Origin: Stenotrophomonas ginsengisoli
GTDB taxonomy: Bacteria > Pseudomonadota > Gammaproteobacteria > Xanthomonadales > Xanthomonadaceae
Direction of reading: 5' to 3'
Assembly: GCF_001431485.1 (NCBI RefSeq)
Contig: NZ_LDJM01000012.1
Location: forward strand, 1 to 64,000
Length of the DNA stretch: 64,000 bases
Shown here one piece after another: positions 31,443 to 40,685 of this stretch. The first letter of the stretch is position 1; each line of letters starts with the position of its first letter. Below the pieces are notes generated by a model, which was not told where the DNA came from, did not search any database, and saw only the letters and a program-made list of their open reading frames with translations. A program made the translations under genes and the position numbers.

Positions 31443-32219
31443 ATGCTGGATCTGGTCGACTCACACTGCCATCTGGATGACCCGCGCTTTGCTCCCGATC
31501 GGCAGGCGGTGATTGCGCGCGCGCGCCAGGCCGGGGTCGGGCAGATTGTCGTGCCGGCCACCACGGCAGCGCGCTGGCCCGACGTGCGTGCGGCTTGCCG
31601 GCAACAGCCCGGCATCCACCCGGCCTACGGCCTGCACCCGATGTTCCTGGAAGCGCACCGGCAGGCGCACGTCACCGCGCTGGAGCAGGTGCTTGCCGAT
31701 GGCGATGCGGTTGCCATCGGCGAGTGTGGGCTGGATTTCAGCTCCCCGGCATGGGATCCGGTCCAGCAGCAGTATTACTTCGATGCCCAGGTCGATCTGG
31801 CCCGGCAGACGGGCCTGCCGCTGATCATCCATGCGCGCAAGGCGGTGGAGGCGGTGATCCTGGCCCTCAAACGTGCCGGCGGCGTGGCCGCGGTGGTGCA
31901 CAGCTATTCGGGCAGCATCGAGCAGGCCCGTCAGCTGGCCGATCTGGGCGTGCATGTGAGTATCGGCGGGCCGATGACCCACGCCCGTGCCAATCGCCTG
32001 CACAAACTGGTGGCCGCCCTGCCCGACTGGCAGCTGCTGCTGGAAACCGACGCCCCCGACCAGCCTGACGCCTGCTGCCAGGGCCAGCGCAACGAGCCGG
32101 CGCGCCTGGCCACCATCTGCGAATTTGCTGCCGGCTTGCGCCAGACCAGCCCGGCAGCACTGGCCAGCCTGACCAGTGCCAATGCGCGCCGCCTGTTCGG
32201 CTTGCCGGCTGCCGCTTAA
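31443..32219 (+). CDS. TatD family metal-dependent hydrolase
   Basis: 258 residues. The metal ligands of the TatD/amidohydrolase barrel are visible: VDSHCHLDDPRF at the N-terminus, GECGLDFSSPAWDPVQQQYYF, LIIHARKAVEAV, VHSYSGS and LLETDAPDQ. TatD proteins are 3'-5' DNases/RNases with roles in repair and quality control. Its stop overlaps that of tcdA on the other strand (TTAA at 32216-32219). Confidence 0.92.
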   Translation: MLDLVDSHCHLDDPRFAPDRQAVIARARQAGVGQIVVPATTAARWPDVRAACRQQPGIHPAYGLHPMFLEAHRQAHVTALEQVLADGDAVAIGECGLDFSSPAWDPVQQQYYFDAQVDLARQTGLPLIIHARKAVEAVILALKRAGGVAAVVHSYSGSIEQARQLADLGVHVSIGGPMTHARANRLHKLVAALPDWQLLLETDAPDQPDACCQGQRNEPARLATICEFAAGLRQTSPAALASLTSANARRLFGLPAAA

Positions 32220-33013
32220 GCGGTCTTTTTCGGGGTAATCAGCATCTCGATGGCCTTGCCCACCGCGGCAAAGGCAAACGCACCGGTGATGTGGGTGGCC
32301 GCGCCCAGGCCGCCACCGCAATCCAGGTTCAAGGCACCATCCGGGCCCAGCTCCGGGCGGATGCCGCAGACGCTGCCATCGGCCTGCGGGTATTTCACAT
32401 TCTCCAGCGAATACACCGAGGGGATGCCGAAATAGCGCTTGGGGTTGGCCGGGAAGTTGAACTCGCTGCGCAGCTTCTTGCGGATCAGGGCCAGCATCGC
32501 ATCATGTTCGGTGCGCGACAGGTCGCGCACCCGCACCTGGGTCGGGTCGGTACGCCCACCGGCCGCGCCGATGGTGAGCAGGGGGATCTTGCGCCGGCGG
32601 CACCAGGCAATGGCCTCGACCTTGACCCGGAAGCTGTCACAGGCATCGATCACCAGGTCAAAGCCCTGGCCCAGCAACTGCTCCTGGTTGGACGGGGTCA
32701 GGAAGGACTCCACCACATCAACCTGGCACAGCGGGTTGATGGCCCGGCAACGCTCGGCCATCAGCTGCGCCTTGTTGCGCCCGTAAGCGCCTTCCAGTGC
32801 CGGCAGCTGACGGTTGGTGTTGGACACACAGACATCGTCGGCATCGATCAGGGTCAACTGACCCACCGCGGTACGCGCCAGCGCCTCGACAATCCAGGAG
32901 CCCACGCCCCCCATGCCAACCACTGCCACCTTGCAGGCAGCCAGACGCTGGACCGTGCCAGCCCCGTACAACCGGTCGATGCCGGCAAAGCGTTCGCGCA
33001 AAATCTCGTTCAT
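32216..33013 (-). CDS. tcdA: tRNA threonylcarbamoyladenosine dehydratase (TcdA/CsdL)
   Basis: 265 residues of the E1/ThiF fold. VVGMGGVGSWIVEALARTA is the ATP-binding loop, LIDADDVCVSNTNRQL the adenylation signature, and DLSRTEHDAMLALIRKKL belongs to this branch. The enzyme cyclises t6A37 of tRNAs to ct6A using ATP. The position next to tatD and the missing sulfur-carrier partner support tcdA rather than moeB/thiF. Convergent with tatD, overlapping by four bases. Confidence 0.93.
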   Translation of the reverse strand: MNEILRERFAGIDRLYGAGTVQRLAACKVAVVGMGGVGSWIVEALARTAVGQLTLIDADDVCVSNTNRQLPALEGAYGRNKAQLMAERCRAINPLCQVDVVESFLTPSNQEQLLGQGFDLVIDACDSFRVKVEAIAWCRRRKIPLLTIGAAGGRTDPTQVRVRDLSRTEHDAMLALIRKKLRSEFNFPANPKRYFGIPSVYSLENVKYPQADGSVCGIRPELGPDGALNLDCGGGLGAATHITGAFAFAAVGKAIEMLITPKKTA

Positions 33014-33082
33014 CGATCTATTTTAACGTGCCGATGTCGGCCTGCCGCAGTACCATCGGCGCACATTCACGGAGACCCTGCC

Positions 33083-33526
33083 ATGGCCGACGCCACCACC
33101 CCGAAAAAGACCCCTTCCGCTGCCTCGCGCTACCTGTTCGTGCTGATCTTCGGCCTGGTGCTGGGGATCATTGCCACGGTGATGATCATGCGTGCCTGGC
33201 AGGAGCGGCAGGATCCCTACCCGGGCGCCTTGATGACCATCATGGCCAAGCAGAGCGCCGCGCTGCGCCAGGCCCAGGAACAGAACCGCTGCACCCCGGC
33301 CGACGTGCTGCAGCCGCTGCAGACCCTGCGCGCCCTGACCAATGACATCGATGCCGCCTTCCCGGACCTGAAGGGCGATGCCCAGTTCCAGAAGCATGCC
33401 TCGGACCTGCGCTCGACCTTGAACACCGCCCTGCAGGCGCCGCCGTCCAATTGCCAGGACCTGGCCAAGCTGACCCAGACCATCGGCCAGACCTGCAGCG
33501 GTTGCCACCAGGTCTTCAAGCCCTGA
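33083..33526 (+). CDS. Membrane-anchored c-type cytochrome
   Basis: 147 residues. Hydrophobic segment (YLFVLIFGLVLGIIATVMIM, about 17-36) as uncleaved anchor or signal, a helical domain, and near the C-terminus TCSGCHQVFKP, a CxxCH haem site. The heme at the very end of a four-helix domain is the layout of class II (c'-type) cytochromes. It is likely periplasmic and electron-transferring or gas-binding. No partner gene is adjacent. Confidence 0.82.
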   Translation: MADATTPKKTPSAASRYLFVLIFGLVLGIIATVMIMRAWQERQDPYPGALMTIMAKQSAALRQAQEQNRCTPADVLQPLQTLRALTNDIDAAFPDLKGDAQFQKHASDLRSTLNTALQAPPSNCQDLAKLTQTIGQTCSGCHQVFKP

Positions 33527-33606
33527 CAGACAAATTCGCCCTGCATTCATCTGCTTGTCGACACCATGCAGCCATCCCCCCTGCACCGCTTTGCCAAGGA
33601 GTCATC

Positions 33607-34086
33607 ATGAAGCTCTCCGTATTCTTTCCGGCCGCCCTGGCGGCAGTCGCCCTGGCCGGCTGTGCCAGCGGTGGTGGCTACAACAGCGGCTACGGCAACA
33701 GTGGTTATGGCAACAACGGTGGCTACAGCAGCCAGGTCTGCAATGACTGCGGCACGGTGACCCGGATCATGGTGCTCGACTCCGGCCGTAGCGCCCCGAC
33801 CGCCACCGGCGCGGTGCTGGGCGGGCTGGTGGGTGCGGTGGCCGCGCATGAAATTGCCGACCACACCGGCGGCAGCCGTGGCAACAAGAATGTGGCCGCC
33901 GTGGCCGGTGCCGCCGCAGGCGCCGTGGCCGGCAACCGCATCCAGCAGAACACCACCGGTGCCAGCTATGACGTCACCGTGCGCATGGACGATGGCCGCG
34001 TGGTAGTGGTCAACCAGAAGTCGGTGGAAGGCTTTGGCCAGAACAGCCAGGTACGCGTGGTCAACGGCCGCGTCGTCCCGCGCTGA
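33607..34086 (+). CDS. Glycine-zipper lipoprotein
   Basis: 159 residues starting MKLSVFFPAALAAVALAGC, with a lipobox ending at Cys 19. A Gly/Tyr/Asn/Ser-rich repeat (NSGYGNSGYGNNGGY) follows. Then comes the glycine zipper GAVLGGLVGAVAAHEIADHTG and AAVAGAAAGAVAGNRIQQ, and a C-terminal YDVTVRMDDGRVVVV beta module as in the protein at 30285-31076. AAGGAG precedes the start. Outer-membrane lipoproteins of this type are often called SlyB-like. A strong terminator follows. Confidence 0.85.
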   Translation: MKLSVFFPAALAAVALAGCASGGGYNSGYGNSGYGNNGGYSSQVCNDCGTVTRIMVLDSGRSAPTATGAVLGGLVGAVAAHEIADHTGGSRGNKNVAAVAGAAAGAVAGNRIQQNTTGASYDVTVRMDDGRVVVVNQKSVEGFGQNSQVRVVNGRVVPR

Positions 34087-34108
34087 TCGATCAAGCACAC
34101 AGGCAAAC

Positions 34109-34139
34109 AAACAAGGCCCGCAATGCGGGCCTTGTTTTT
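34109..34139. terminator. Terminator after the glycine-zipper lipoprotein
   Basis: ACAAGGCCCGC-AAT-GCGGGCCTTGT followed by TTTTG: an intrinsic terminator for the plus-strand gene. The A-run on the other side lets it also serve the convergent cold-shock gene. Confidence 0.9.
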
Positions 34140-34156
34140 GCAAGCATCCGGGTATG

Positions 34157-34366
34157 TCAGGCCGGCTGCACAGCGTCAGCCTGCAGGCCCTTCTGGCCCT
34201 GGACCACGGTGAAGGAAACCTTCTGGCCTTCCTTCAGGCTCTTGAAGCCCTGGATCTGGATGGCGCGGAAGTGCACAAACACGTCTTCGCCATTCTCGCG
34301 GCTGATGAAGCCAAAACCCTTGGCATCATTGAACCACTTCACCGTCCCCGTCTCACGATCTGCCAT
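34157..34366 (-). CDS. Cold-shock protein (CspA family)
   Basis: 69 residues: [16 protein letters not shown] (RNP1 KGFGFI) and [10 protein letters not shown] (RNP2 VFVHF), the canonical OB-fold cold-shock domain that binds single-stranded RNA and DNA. GGAGAGAGAG precedes the ATG. The leader upstream (34367-34560) is long and AT-richer, as in cspA-type genes where the 5' UTR controls translation at low temperature. Whether this copy is cold-induced cannot be told. Confidence 0.95.
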   Translation of the reverse strand: MADRETGTVKWFNDAKGFGFISRENGEDVFVHFRAIQIQGFKSLKEGQKVSFTVVQGQKGLQADAVQPA

Positions 34367-34594
34367 CTCTCTCTCTCCAACTTCCAGTATTAAGCGAACA
34401 AGTGTTGTAGATACATCGACTGCGGCTTACTGCAAGGAGGAATCGATCGTGCAGTTCGGTATTCCGGCCCCCACCCGGGTCGTGTGAAACGCCCCGACCA
34501 AGCCCAGCGCCAAAAAATTAACAGCGCTAAATTCAAAAAGCAATAATTTCGATCACAATCTGTCAACCCCCTTTGGGCATAACCAGGTTCCATC

Positions 34595-35080
34595 ATGGAT
34601 ACTTCGTTCATCTTCTATCTGATTGCCGGCCTGCTGGTCCTGGTGGGCATTGCCGGCGTGGTACTGCCCGCCCTGCCGGGCGTGCCGCTGGTGTTTGCCG
34701 GCCTGCTGCTGGCCGCCTGGGTCGATGGCTTTGCCCATGTCGGCTGGGTCGCCCTGGTGGTACTGGGCGTGCTGACGATCCTGTCGATCGTGGTCGATGT
34801 GGCGTCCTCGGCACTGGGAGCCAAGGGGCTGGGAGCCAGCCGTCTGGCCATGGCCGGCGCGCTGCTGGGCAGCCTGCTGGGCCTGCTGTTCCTGCCGTGG
34901 GGGGTGTTGATCGGGCCATTTGTGGGCGCGTTGGCCGGTGAATACCTGCACAGCCGGCGTCTGGGCCTGGCCACCAAGGTTGGCCTGGCGACCTTCCTGG
35001 GCCTGGTGATTGCGGTGGCACTCAAGCTGGGCCTGGTCATGGCCATGCTCGGCATCTTTGCCCTGGCCTGGTGGCTGTAA
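34595..35080 (+). CDS. DUF456 membrane protein
   Basis: 161 residues and four to five membrane segments. LVLVGIAGVVLPALPGVPLV is the typical DUF456 opening, and GLLFLPWGVLIGPFVGALAGEYL a second conserved segment rich in glycine. Function unknown. A start 65 bases before cls and the same strand suggest possible co-transcription. Confidence 0.85.
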   Translation: MDTSFIFYLIAGLLVLVGIAGVVLPALPGVPLVFAGLLLAAWVDGFAHVGWVALVVLGVLTILSIVVDVASSALGAKGLGASRLAMAGALLGSLLGLLFLPWGVLIGPFVGALAGEYLHSRRLGLATKVGLATFLGLVIAVALKLGLVMAMLGIFALAWWL

Positions 35081-35144
35081 GGCCACCGCTTTCACATTGC
35101 TGGCGCAGCACCGCTCCCTAGAGTGTGGCCACTCCACTACCGGG

Positions 35145-36446
35145 ATGGCGTCCATGGGTATCGGCCAGGTGCTGCGCAAACGCTGGAAGATCGTGCTGGG
35201 CAGTGCGGCAGCGGCCATCGTGGCCATGCTGCTGGCGCGCAATTTCTCCACCTCCGAAAAAGCGCTGATCAGCCTGATGCCACATACCCACGCGGTGGCC
35301 GATGCGCAGTTCAAGCGCGAGATGGGGGTATTGCTGGGCCCGGCAATCCTGCCGGGCAACAAGGTGACGGCGCTGCAGGATGGTGATGAGATCTTCCCCG
35401 ACATGCTCGCTGCCATTGCCTCGGCCCAGCGCAGCATCACCTTCGAGACCTATATCTACTGGTCCGGTGCGGTTGGCCAGCAGTTTGCCGACGCCCTGAC
35501 CGAGCGCGCCCGCGCCGGGGTCAGTGTCCTGGTGACGGTGGACTGGCTGGGCAGCGTGAAAATGGACGATGCGCTGGTCGATCAGATGTGCGCAGGCGGT
35601 GTGCGGGTGGAAAAGTACCGCCCCTTGAACTGGTACAACCTGGACCGGGTCAACAAGCGCACCCACCGCAAGCTGCTGGTGATCGATGGACGCATCGGCT
35701 ACACCGGCGGGGTGGGTATCGCCGATCAATGGAGTGGCAAGGGCCAGGACCCGGACCACTGGCGCGACAGTCATTTCCGTATCGAAGGCCCGGCCGTGGC
35801 CCAGTTGCAGGCCGCTTTCAATGACAACTGGATCAAGATGACCGGCACCACCCTGACCGGCGAGGCCTTCTTTCCCACCCTGCCAGCGGCAGGCGACAGC
35901 CCGGCCCACCTGTTCCTGGCCTCGCCGGAAGGCGGCAGCGAGAGCATGCACCTGATGTACCTGATGGCGATCACTGCGGCCACCGGTTCGATTGATCTGG
36001 AGGCCTCGTACTTCGTTCCTGATGAACTGCTGATCCACGCCCTGCTCCAAGCCCGCCGGCGCGGGGTCAAGATCCGCATCCTGGTGCCCGGCGAACATAT
36101 CGATTCGGACACCGTGCGCCTGTCCTCACGCGCCGACTGGGGGCCACTGCTTGCCGCCGGGGTGCAGATTGCCGAATACCAGCCGACCATGCTGCACGTC
36201 AAAATGCTGGTGATCGACAACGAGCTGGTGTCGGTAGGCTCGACCAACTTCGATGTGCGCTCGTTCCGGCTCAATGACGAGGCCAGCCTGAACATCTACG
36301 ACCACGATTTCGCCGCACAGATGACTGCGGTATTTGAACGTGACTGGTCCCATGGCAAGGTATACGACCTGGCCATGTGGGAGCGCCGCCCGCTGCGCGA
36401 GAAGTTCATGGAAACCGTGGTCGCCCCACTGAAATCCCAGCTTTGA
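35145..36446 (+). CDS. Cardiolipin synthase / phospholipase D family
   Basis: 433 residues. N-terminal membrane segment (IVLGSAAAAIVAMLLARN), then two PLD domains: THRKLLVIDGRIGYTGGVGIADQW (HxKxxxxD, about 170) and LHVKMLVIDNELVSVGSTNFDVRSF (about 350). Cardiolipin synthases of this type join phosphatidylglycerol to another phospholipid at the inner membrane. The start at 35145 may be three codons further down (35154). It is followed by pldA after two bases, so an operon is likely. Confidence 0.9.
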   Translation: MASMGIGQVLRKRWKIVLGSAAAAIVAMLLARNFSTSEKALISLMPHTHAVADAQFKREMGVLLGPAILPGNKVTALQDGDEIFPDMLAAIASAQRSITFETYIYWSGAVGQQFADALTERARAGVSVLVTVDWLGSVKMDDALVDQMCAGGVRVEKYRPLNWYNLDRVNKRTHRKLLVIDGRIGYTGGVGIADQWSGKGQDPDHWRDSHFRIEGPAVAQLQAAFNDNWIKMTGTTLTGEAFFPTLPAAGDSPAHLFLASPEGGSESMHLMYLMAITAATGSIDLEASYFVPDELLIHALLQARRRGVKIRILVPGEHIDSDTVRLSSRADWGPLLAAGVQIAEYQPTMLHVKMLVIDNELVSVGSTNFDVRSFRLNDEASLNIYDHDFAAQMTAVFERDWSHGKVYDLAMWERRPLREKFMETVVAPLKSQL

Positions 36447-36448
36447 AT

Positions 36449-37597
36449 ATGGAAATCCTGCCTATGCTCCTGCGCCCCGCCCCGCTTGCCACTGCCCTGC
36501 TGCTTGCCACCTCCTGTCTGGCCAACGCCCAGGAGGCCGCCCCGCTGCCGGCCTCGGCCGAAGCCTGTCATTCGCTTACCGCCGATGCCGCGCGCCTGGC
36601 CTGCTATGACACGGTGTTCGGGCGCAATGCCAACACCACCGAGCAGGCCGATCTGGCCGCCGCACAGGCCCGCCAGGAGCGCCAGGTCACCGCACCGCAG
36701 ACACCGGCCACGCCCCGTGAACGGGTGCGCGAGCTGTTTGCCAACGACATCGGGCTCAGTGATGCCGAGGCCAATGCCGGCAAGGGCTCGTTGCTGGACA
36801 GCCGCTGGGAACTGGCACGTGATTCCAAGCTGGGCACCTTCCAGCTGCGCGCCTACAAGCCGGTCTATCTGCTGCCGGCGTTCTGGACCAGTGACAAGAA
36901 CACCCGGCCCTCCTCACCCAATCCCAACAACACGGTGCCCCAGGCCCAGGTAGTGGACAGCACCGAGCTGAAGTTCCAGCTCTCCTTCAAGACCAAGGTG
37001 GCCGAGAACCTGTTCGACGACAACGGCGACCTCTGGGTTGGCTATACCCAGTCCTCGCGCTGGCAGTCCTACAACAGCGATGATTCGCGCCCCTTCCGCG
37101 AGACCAACTACGAACCGGAAGTAATCCTGGCCTTCCGCAACAATTATTCGCTGCTGGGCTGGAAGGGGCGGATGACCGCCCTGCACTTCAACCACCAGTC
37201 CAACGGCCGCTCCGACCCGCTGTCGCGCTCGTGGAACCGCGCTATCCTCAACGTCGGCCTGGATCGCGAGAACTGGGCCCTCACCCTGCGCCCGTGGTGG
37301 CGGCTGAAGGAGGATGCGGCCGATGACAACAACCGTGACATGGAAGACTACATGGGCCGCGGCGACGCCACCCTGACCTGGCACAAGGACGGCCACGAAG
37401 TTTCGCTGATGGCGCGCCACTCCCTGCGCAGCGGCGACCGCTCGCATGGCGCGCTGCAGTTGGATTACGGCTTCCCGATCAACCGGCTGCTGCGTGGGCA
37501 TGTGCAGGTATTCGACGGTTACGGCGAAAGCCTGATCGACTACAACCACAAGGCCACCTATGTCGGTGTGGGCGTATCGCTGCTGGAGTGGTTCTGA
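36449..37597 (+). CDS. pldA: Outer-membrane phospholipase A (OMPLA)
   Basis: 382 residues. Signal peptide up to LANAQ (about 28), a variable N-terminal region with three cysteines, then a 12-strand barrel with the catalytic FNHQSNGRSDPLSRSWNR stretch (His-x-Ser and Asn, as His142/Ser144/Asn156 of E. coli OMPLA). The last residue is Phe, as in outer-membrane barrels. OMPLA cleaves phospholipids that have moved to the outer leaflet. It sits two bases after cls, so one operon both builds and degrades phospholipids. An alternative ATG lies five codons in. Confidence 0.93.
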   Translation: MEILPMLLRPAPLATALLLATSCLANAQEAAPLPASAEACHSLTADAARLACYDTVFGRNANTTEQADLAAAQARQERQVTAPQTPATPRERVRELFANDIGLSDAEANAGKGSLLDSRWELARDSKLGTFQLRAYKPVYLLPAFWTSDKNTRPSSPNPNNTVPQAQVVDSTELKFQLSFKTKVAENLFDDNGDLWVGYTQSSRWQSYNSDDSRPFRETNYEPEVILAFRNNYSLLGWKGRMTALHFNHQSNGRSDPLSRSWNRAILNVGLDRENWALTLRPWWRLKEDAADDNNRDMEDYMGRGDATLTWHKDGHEVSLMARHSLRSGDRSHGALQLDYGFPINRLLRGHVQVFDGYGESLIDYNHKATYVGVGVSLLEWF

Positions 37598-37663
37598 AGT
37601 ACGGCGCCGGGCAACTGCCCAGCGCTTCCTGGTTGTTTGGCATTGTCACAAGGAGTGTGTCTG

Positions 37664-38140
37664 ATGAATGGCTTTTACCGATCCTTGATTGCCCTGGGCC
37701 TGGCCCTGTCCCCGCTGACCGCACTGGCCCTGGAGCCGGCGGTGCCGGCCTCGCGGCCGCTGGATGCTTATGCCCGCCAGCAGTTGCTGGGCGAGCACAA
37801 ACTCAGCGTGCAATGGATCGGCTGGGATGATCTGGAAAAGGCCGGCACGGTCCGGATCGATCCGGCTGACGGGGTGCTGTCGGTGATGGGCACACAGCTG
37901 GGCGAAGACAAACGGCTGGATATTGCCGGCCACATTACCGCCCTGGTCGAGGATGGCTTTGTGTTTGAAGGGGCCATCACCCTGCAGGACATGGACGGGC
38001 CGGGCAGCGGCACCTGCGTGCGCAGCGGCCGCATGCATTTCACCACCCGCGGCATCCGCCAGTACTGGCGCCTGCAGCAGATGGACAGCCCTTGCGGGTC
38101 GGGTACCGATTACGTGGACATCTACTTTTCCGGCATCTGA
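37664..38140 (+). CDS. Secreted protein of unknown function
   Basis: 158 residues from MNGFYRSLIALGLALSPLTA, with AAGGAG upstream (a longer frame to 37637 is less likely). The signal peptide ends at LALEP or similar. The mature domain contains GTCVRSGRMHFTT and SPCGSGTDYVDIYF, so one disulphide is likely. No family recognised. A bidirectional terminator follows. Confidence 0.7.
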   Translation: MNGFYRSLIALGLALSPLTALALEPAVPASRPLDAYARQQLLGEHKLSVQWIGWDDLEKAGTVRIDPADGVLSVMGTQLGEDKRLDIAGHITALVEDGFVFEGAITLQDMDGPGSGTCVRSGRMHFTTRGIRQYWRLQQMDSPCGSGTDYVDIYFSGI

Positions 38141-38169
38141 GTCGGCTGCGGCGGCCAATCAAGGCGTAC

Positions 38170-38199
38170 AAAAAAGCCCGGGCATGCCCGGGCTTTTTT
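38170..38199. terminator. Bidirectional terminator between the secreted protein and fumarase
   Basis: AAAAAAGCCCGGGC-AT-GCCCGGGCTTTTTT is perfectly symmetric, with six As on one side and six Ts on the other. It serves both the plus-strand gene ending at 38140 and the fumarase ending at 38216. Confidence 0.95.
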
Positions 38200-38215
38200 G
38201 ATGCAGCAGTCAGGC

Positions 38216-39778
38216 TCAGACAACGACCACCGGGATCTTGCCGATCTTGGCCTGCCAGGTCTTCGGCCCGGTCTGGTGCACCGATTCACCGGTCGAATCC
38301 ACGGCCACGGTCACCGGCATGTCCTGCACGGTGAATTCGTAGATCGCTTCCATGCCCAGGTCGGCGAAGCCGACGACCTTGGCGGCCTTGATCGCCTTGG
38401 ACACCAGGTAGGCCGAACCACCCACGGCCATCAGGTAGGCCGACTTGTGCTTCTTGATCGCCTCGATGGCGGCCGGGCCGCGCTCGGCCTTGCCGACCAT
38501 GCCCAGCAGACCGGTCTGCTCGAGCACCTGCTCGGTGAACTTGTCCATCCGGGTGGCGGTGGTCGGGCCGGCCGGGCCGACCACCTCGTCGCGCACCGGA
38601 TCAACCGGGCCGACGTAGTAGATGAAGCGGCCCTTCAGGTCCACCGGCAGGGCTTCGCCCTTGTTGAGCATGTCCACCATGCGCTTGTGCGCGGCGTCAC
38701 GGCCGGTGAGCAGCTTGCCGTTGAGCAGCAGGGTCTGGCCCGGCTTCCAGCTGGCAACCATTTCCGGGGTGATGGTGTCCAGGTCGACGCGGGTGCCCTT
38801 GGAGGCGTCGTAGGTCAGCTTGGGCCAGTCTTCCAGCGACGGCGGGTCCAGCATGACCGGGCCGCTGCCGTCCAGGGTGAAGTGGGCATGGCGGGTGGCT
38901 GCGCAGTTGGGGATCATCGCCACCGGCAGGTTGGCCGCGTGGGTCGGGAAATCCTTGACCTTGATGTCCAGCACCGTGGTCAGGCCGCCCAGGCCCTGGG
39001 CACCGATACCCAGCGCATTGACCTTCTCATACAGCTCCAGGCGCAGCTCTTCAGCGCGATTGGAGGCACCACGGGCCTGCAGCTCGGTGATGTCGATCGG
39101 CTCCATCAACGCTTCCTTGGCCAGCAGCATCGCCTTTTCGGCAGTGCCGCCGATACCGATGCCCAGCATGCCCGGCGGGCACCAGCCGGCGCCCATGGTC
39201 GGCACCGTCTTGAGCACCCAGTCCACGATCGAATCGGACGGGTTGAGCATGGCGAACTTGGTCTTGGCTTCCGAGCCGCCGCCCTTGGCTGCCACGATCA
39301 CTTCCACGGTGTTGCCCGGGACGATCTTGACGTTAACCACACCCGGGGTGTTGTCCTTGGTGTTGGTGCGCTTGCCGGCCGGATCAGCCAGCACCGAGGC
39401 GCGCAGCTTGTTGTCCGGGTGCTTGTAGGCACGACGCACACCCTCGTTGGCCATGTCCTCCACGCCCATGGTGGCGTCGTCCCAACGCACGTTCATGCCG
39501 ATTTCCAGGAACACCGTGACGATGCCGGTGTCCTGGCAGATCGGCCGGTGGCCTTCGGCGCACATGCGCGAGTTGATCAGGATCTGGGCCATCGCCTCCT
39601 TGGCGGCCGGGGACTCCTCGCGCTCGTAGGCGGCGGCGAGGTTCTTGATGTAGTCGACCGGGTGGTAGTACGAGATGTACTGCAGGGCGTCGGCAATGGA
39701 CTGGATCAGGTCTTCCTGCTTGATCGAAACCGGCAGGTGGGGGTCGCGGTTGGCGTTGGTCTGGCTCACGGCGGGCAT
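38216..39778 (-). CDS. Fumarate hydratase, class I (iron-sulfur)
   Basis: 520 residues from MPAVSQTNANRDPHLP; the longer frame upstream is not family sequence. Three cysteines suited to bind the [4Fe-4S] cluster are in place: HRPICQDTGIVTVF, GAGWCPPGMLGIGIGGT and PNCAATRHAHF. The C-terminal beta domain has GPTTATRMDKFTEQVLEQTG. Class I fumarase converts fumarate to malate in the TCA cycle and is oxygen-sensitive. Length is standard. Confidence 0.95.
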   Translation of the reverse strand: MPAVSQTNANRDPHLPVSIKQEDLIQSIADALQYISYYHPVDYIKNLAAAYEREESPAAKEAMAQILINSRMCAEGHRPICQDTGIVTVFLEIGMNVRWDDATMGVEDMANEGVRRAYKHPDNKLRASVLADPAGKRTNTKDNTPGVVNVKIVPGNTVEVIVAAKGGGSEAKTKFAMLNPSDSIVDWVLKTVPTMGAGWCPPGMLGIGIGGTAEKAMLLAKEALMEPIDITELQARGASNRAEELRLELYEKVNALGIGAQGLGGLTTVLDIKVKDFPTHAANLPVAMIPNCAATRHAHFTLDGSGPVMLDPPSLEDWPKLTYDASKGTRVDLDTITPEMVASWKPGQTLLLNGKLLTGRDAAHKRMVDMLNKGEALPVDLKGRFIYYVGPVDPVRDEVVGPAGPTTATRMDKFTEQVLEQTGLLGMVGKAERGPAAIEAIKKHKSAYLMAVGGSAYLVSKAIKAAKVVGFADLGMEAIYEFTVQDMPVTVAVDSTGESVHQTGPKTWQAKIGKIPVVVV

Positions 39779-39956
39779 CAGGCTTGCAGTGGAAAACCCG
39801 TTGATTCTACGCCTGATTGCCAGCACTTGCCCGCACCGTGGCTGATCAGCACGATCACTGCGCCCTATCGCCGGCCTGCGCCGCAGCGGCTGGCCGGATC
39901 TGGCGGCTGGACGCCTGTCCACTGCCGGCGGGCGGCGGCGCGGGCACAATGGCGCG

Positions 39957-40607
39957 ATGGAAACCCTCGTACTGACCCTGGACCTGATCGGCACCTTCGC
40001 CTTTGCCCTTTCCGGTGCCACCCTGGGCGTGCGCCGGCGACTGGACATCTTCGGCGTGCTGGTGCTGTCCTTTGCCGCCGCCGTGGCCGGCGGCATGACC
40101 CGTGACGTATTGATCGGTGCCACCCCGGTGGCGGCGATCAGCGACTGGCGCTATCCGGCCACGACCCTGGTGGCCGGCATCGTCACCTTCTTCTGGGCAC
40201 CGCTGATCGAGCGCATCGATTACCCGGTGCGCCTGTTCGATGCCATGGGCCTGGCCCTGTTCGCCGTGGCTGGCACCCAGAAGGCGCTGGACTACGGCAT
40301 TGCCCCACCGATGGCCGCCGCCCTGGGCATGCTGACCGGCATTGGCGGCGGCATCGCCCGCGATGTGTTGATGGCCCGTGTGCCGCTGGTGCTGCAGGCC
40401 GAGCTGTATGCCATCGCCGCCCTGGCCGGCGCCGCGGTGGTGGCGCTGGGCTACTGGCTGAACCTGCCCGCCCTGCCCTGCGCCCTGGCCGGCGCGGGCC
40501 TGTGTTTTGGCCTGCGGGTGATGGCCATGCACTATGGATGGCATCTACCCATTGCCCTGCAGGGCAACAACGACGAGCCCCCCACGCCGGACGGACCGGC
40601 GCGTTAA
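39957..40607 (+). CDS. Trimeric intracellular cation channel (TRIC) family / UPF0126 membrane protein
   Basis: 216 residues and seven membrane segments as two three-helix repeats plus one: DLIGTFAFALSGATLGVRRR and AMGLALFAVAGTQKALDYG with GGMTRDVLIG and GGIARDVLMA, the two glycine-rich GG-x-x-RDV motifs of the family. TRIC proteins form trimeric K+ channels; the bacterial role is not settled. Followed by a BON-domain gene on the same strand. Confidence 0.92.
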   Translation: METLVLTLDLIGTFAFALSGATLGVRRRLDIFGVLVLSFAAAVAGGMTRDVLIGATPVAAISDWRYPATTLVAGIVTFFWAPLIERIDYPVRLFDAMGLALFAVAGTQKALDYGIAPPMAAALGMLTGIGGGIARDVLMARVPLVLQAELYAIAALAGAAVVALGYWLNLPALPCALAGAGLCFGLRVMAMHYGWHLPIALQGNNDEPPTPDGPAR

Positions 40608-40685
40608 ACCACGGCAACAGCATGGCGACAACATGCTCACACCGGCTGCGGGATGGTTGCCGCCCCAGTGGCCAGCGAGCGTTTC

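Noticed and set aside
38198..40105. 635-codon plus-strand frame over fumarase
   Set aside because: Shadow of the class I fumarase gene, with low-complexity His/Gly/Val composition typical of antisense frames.
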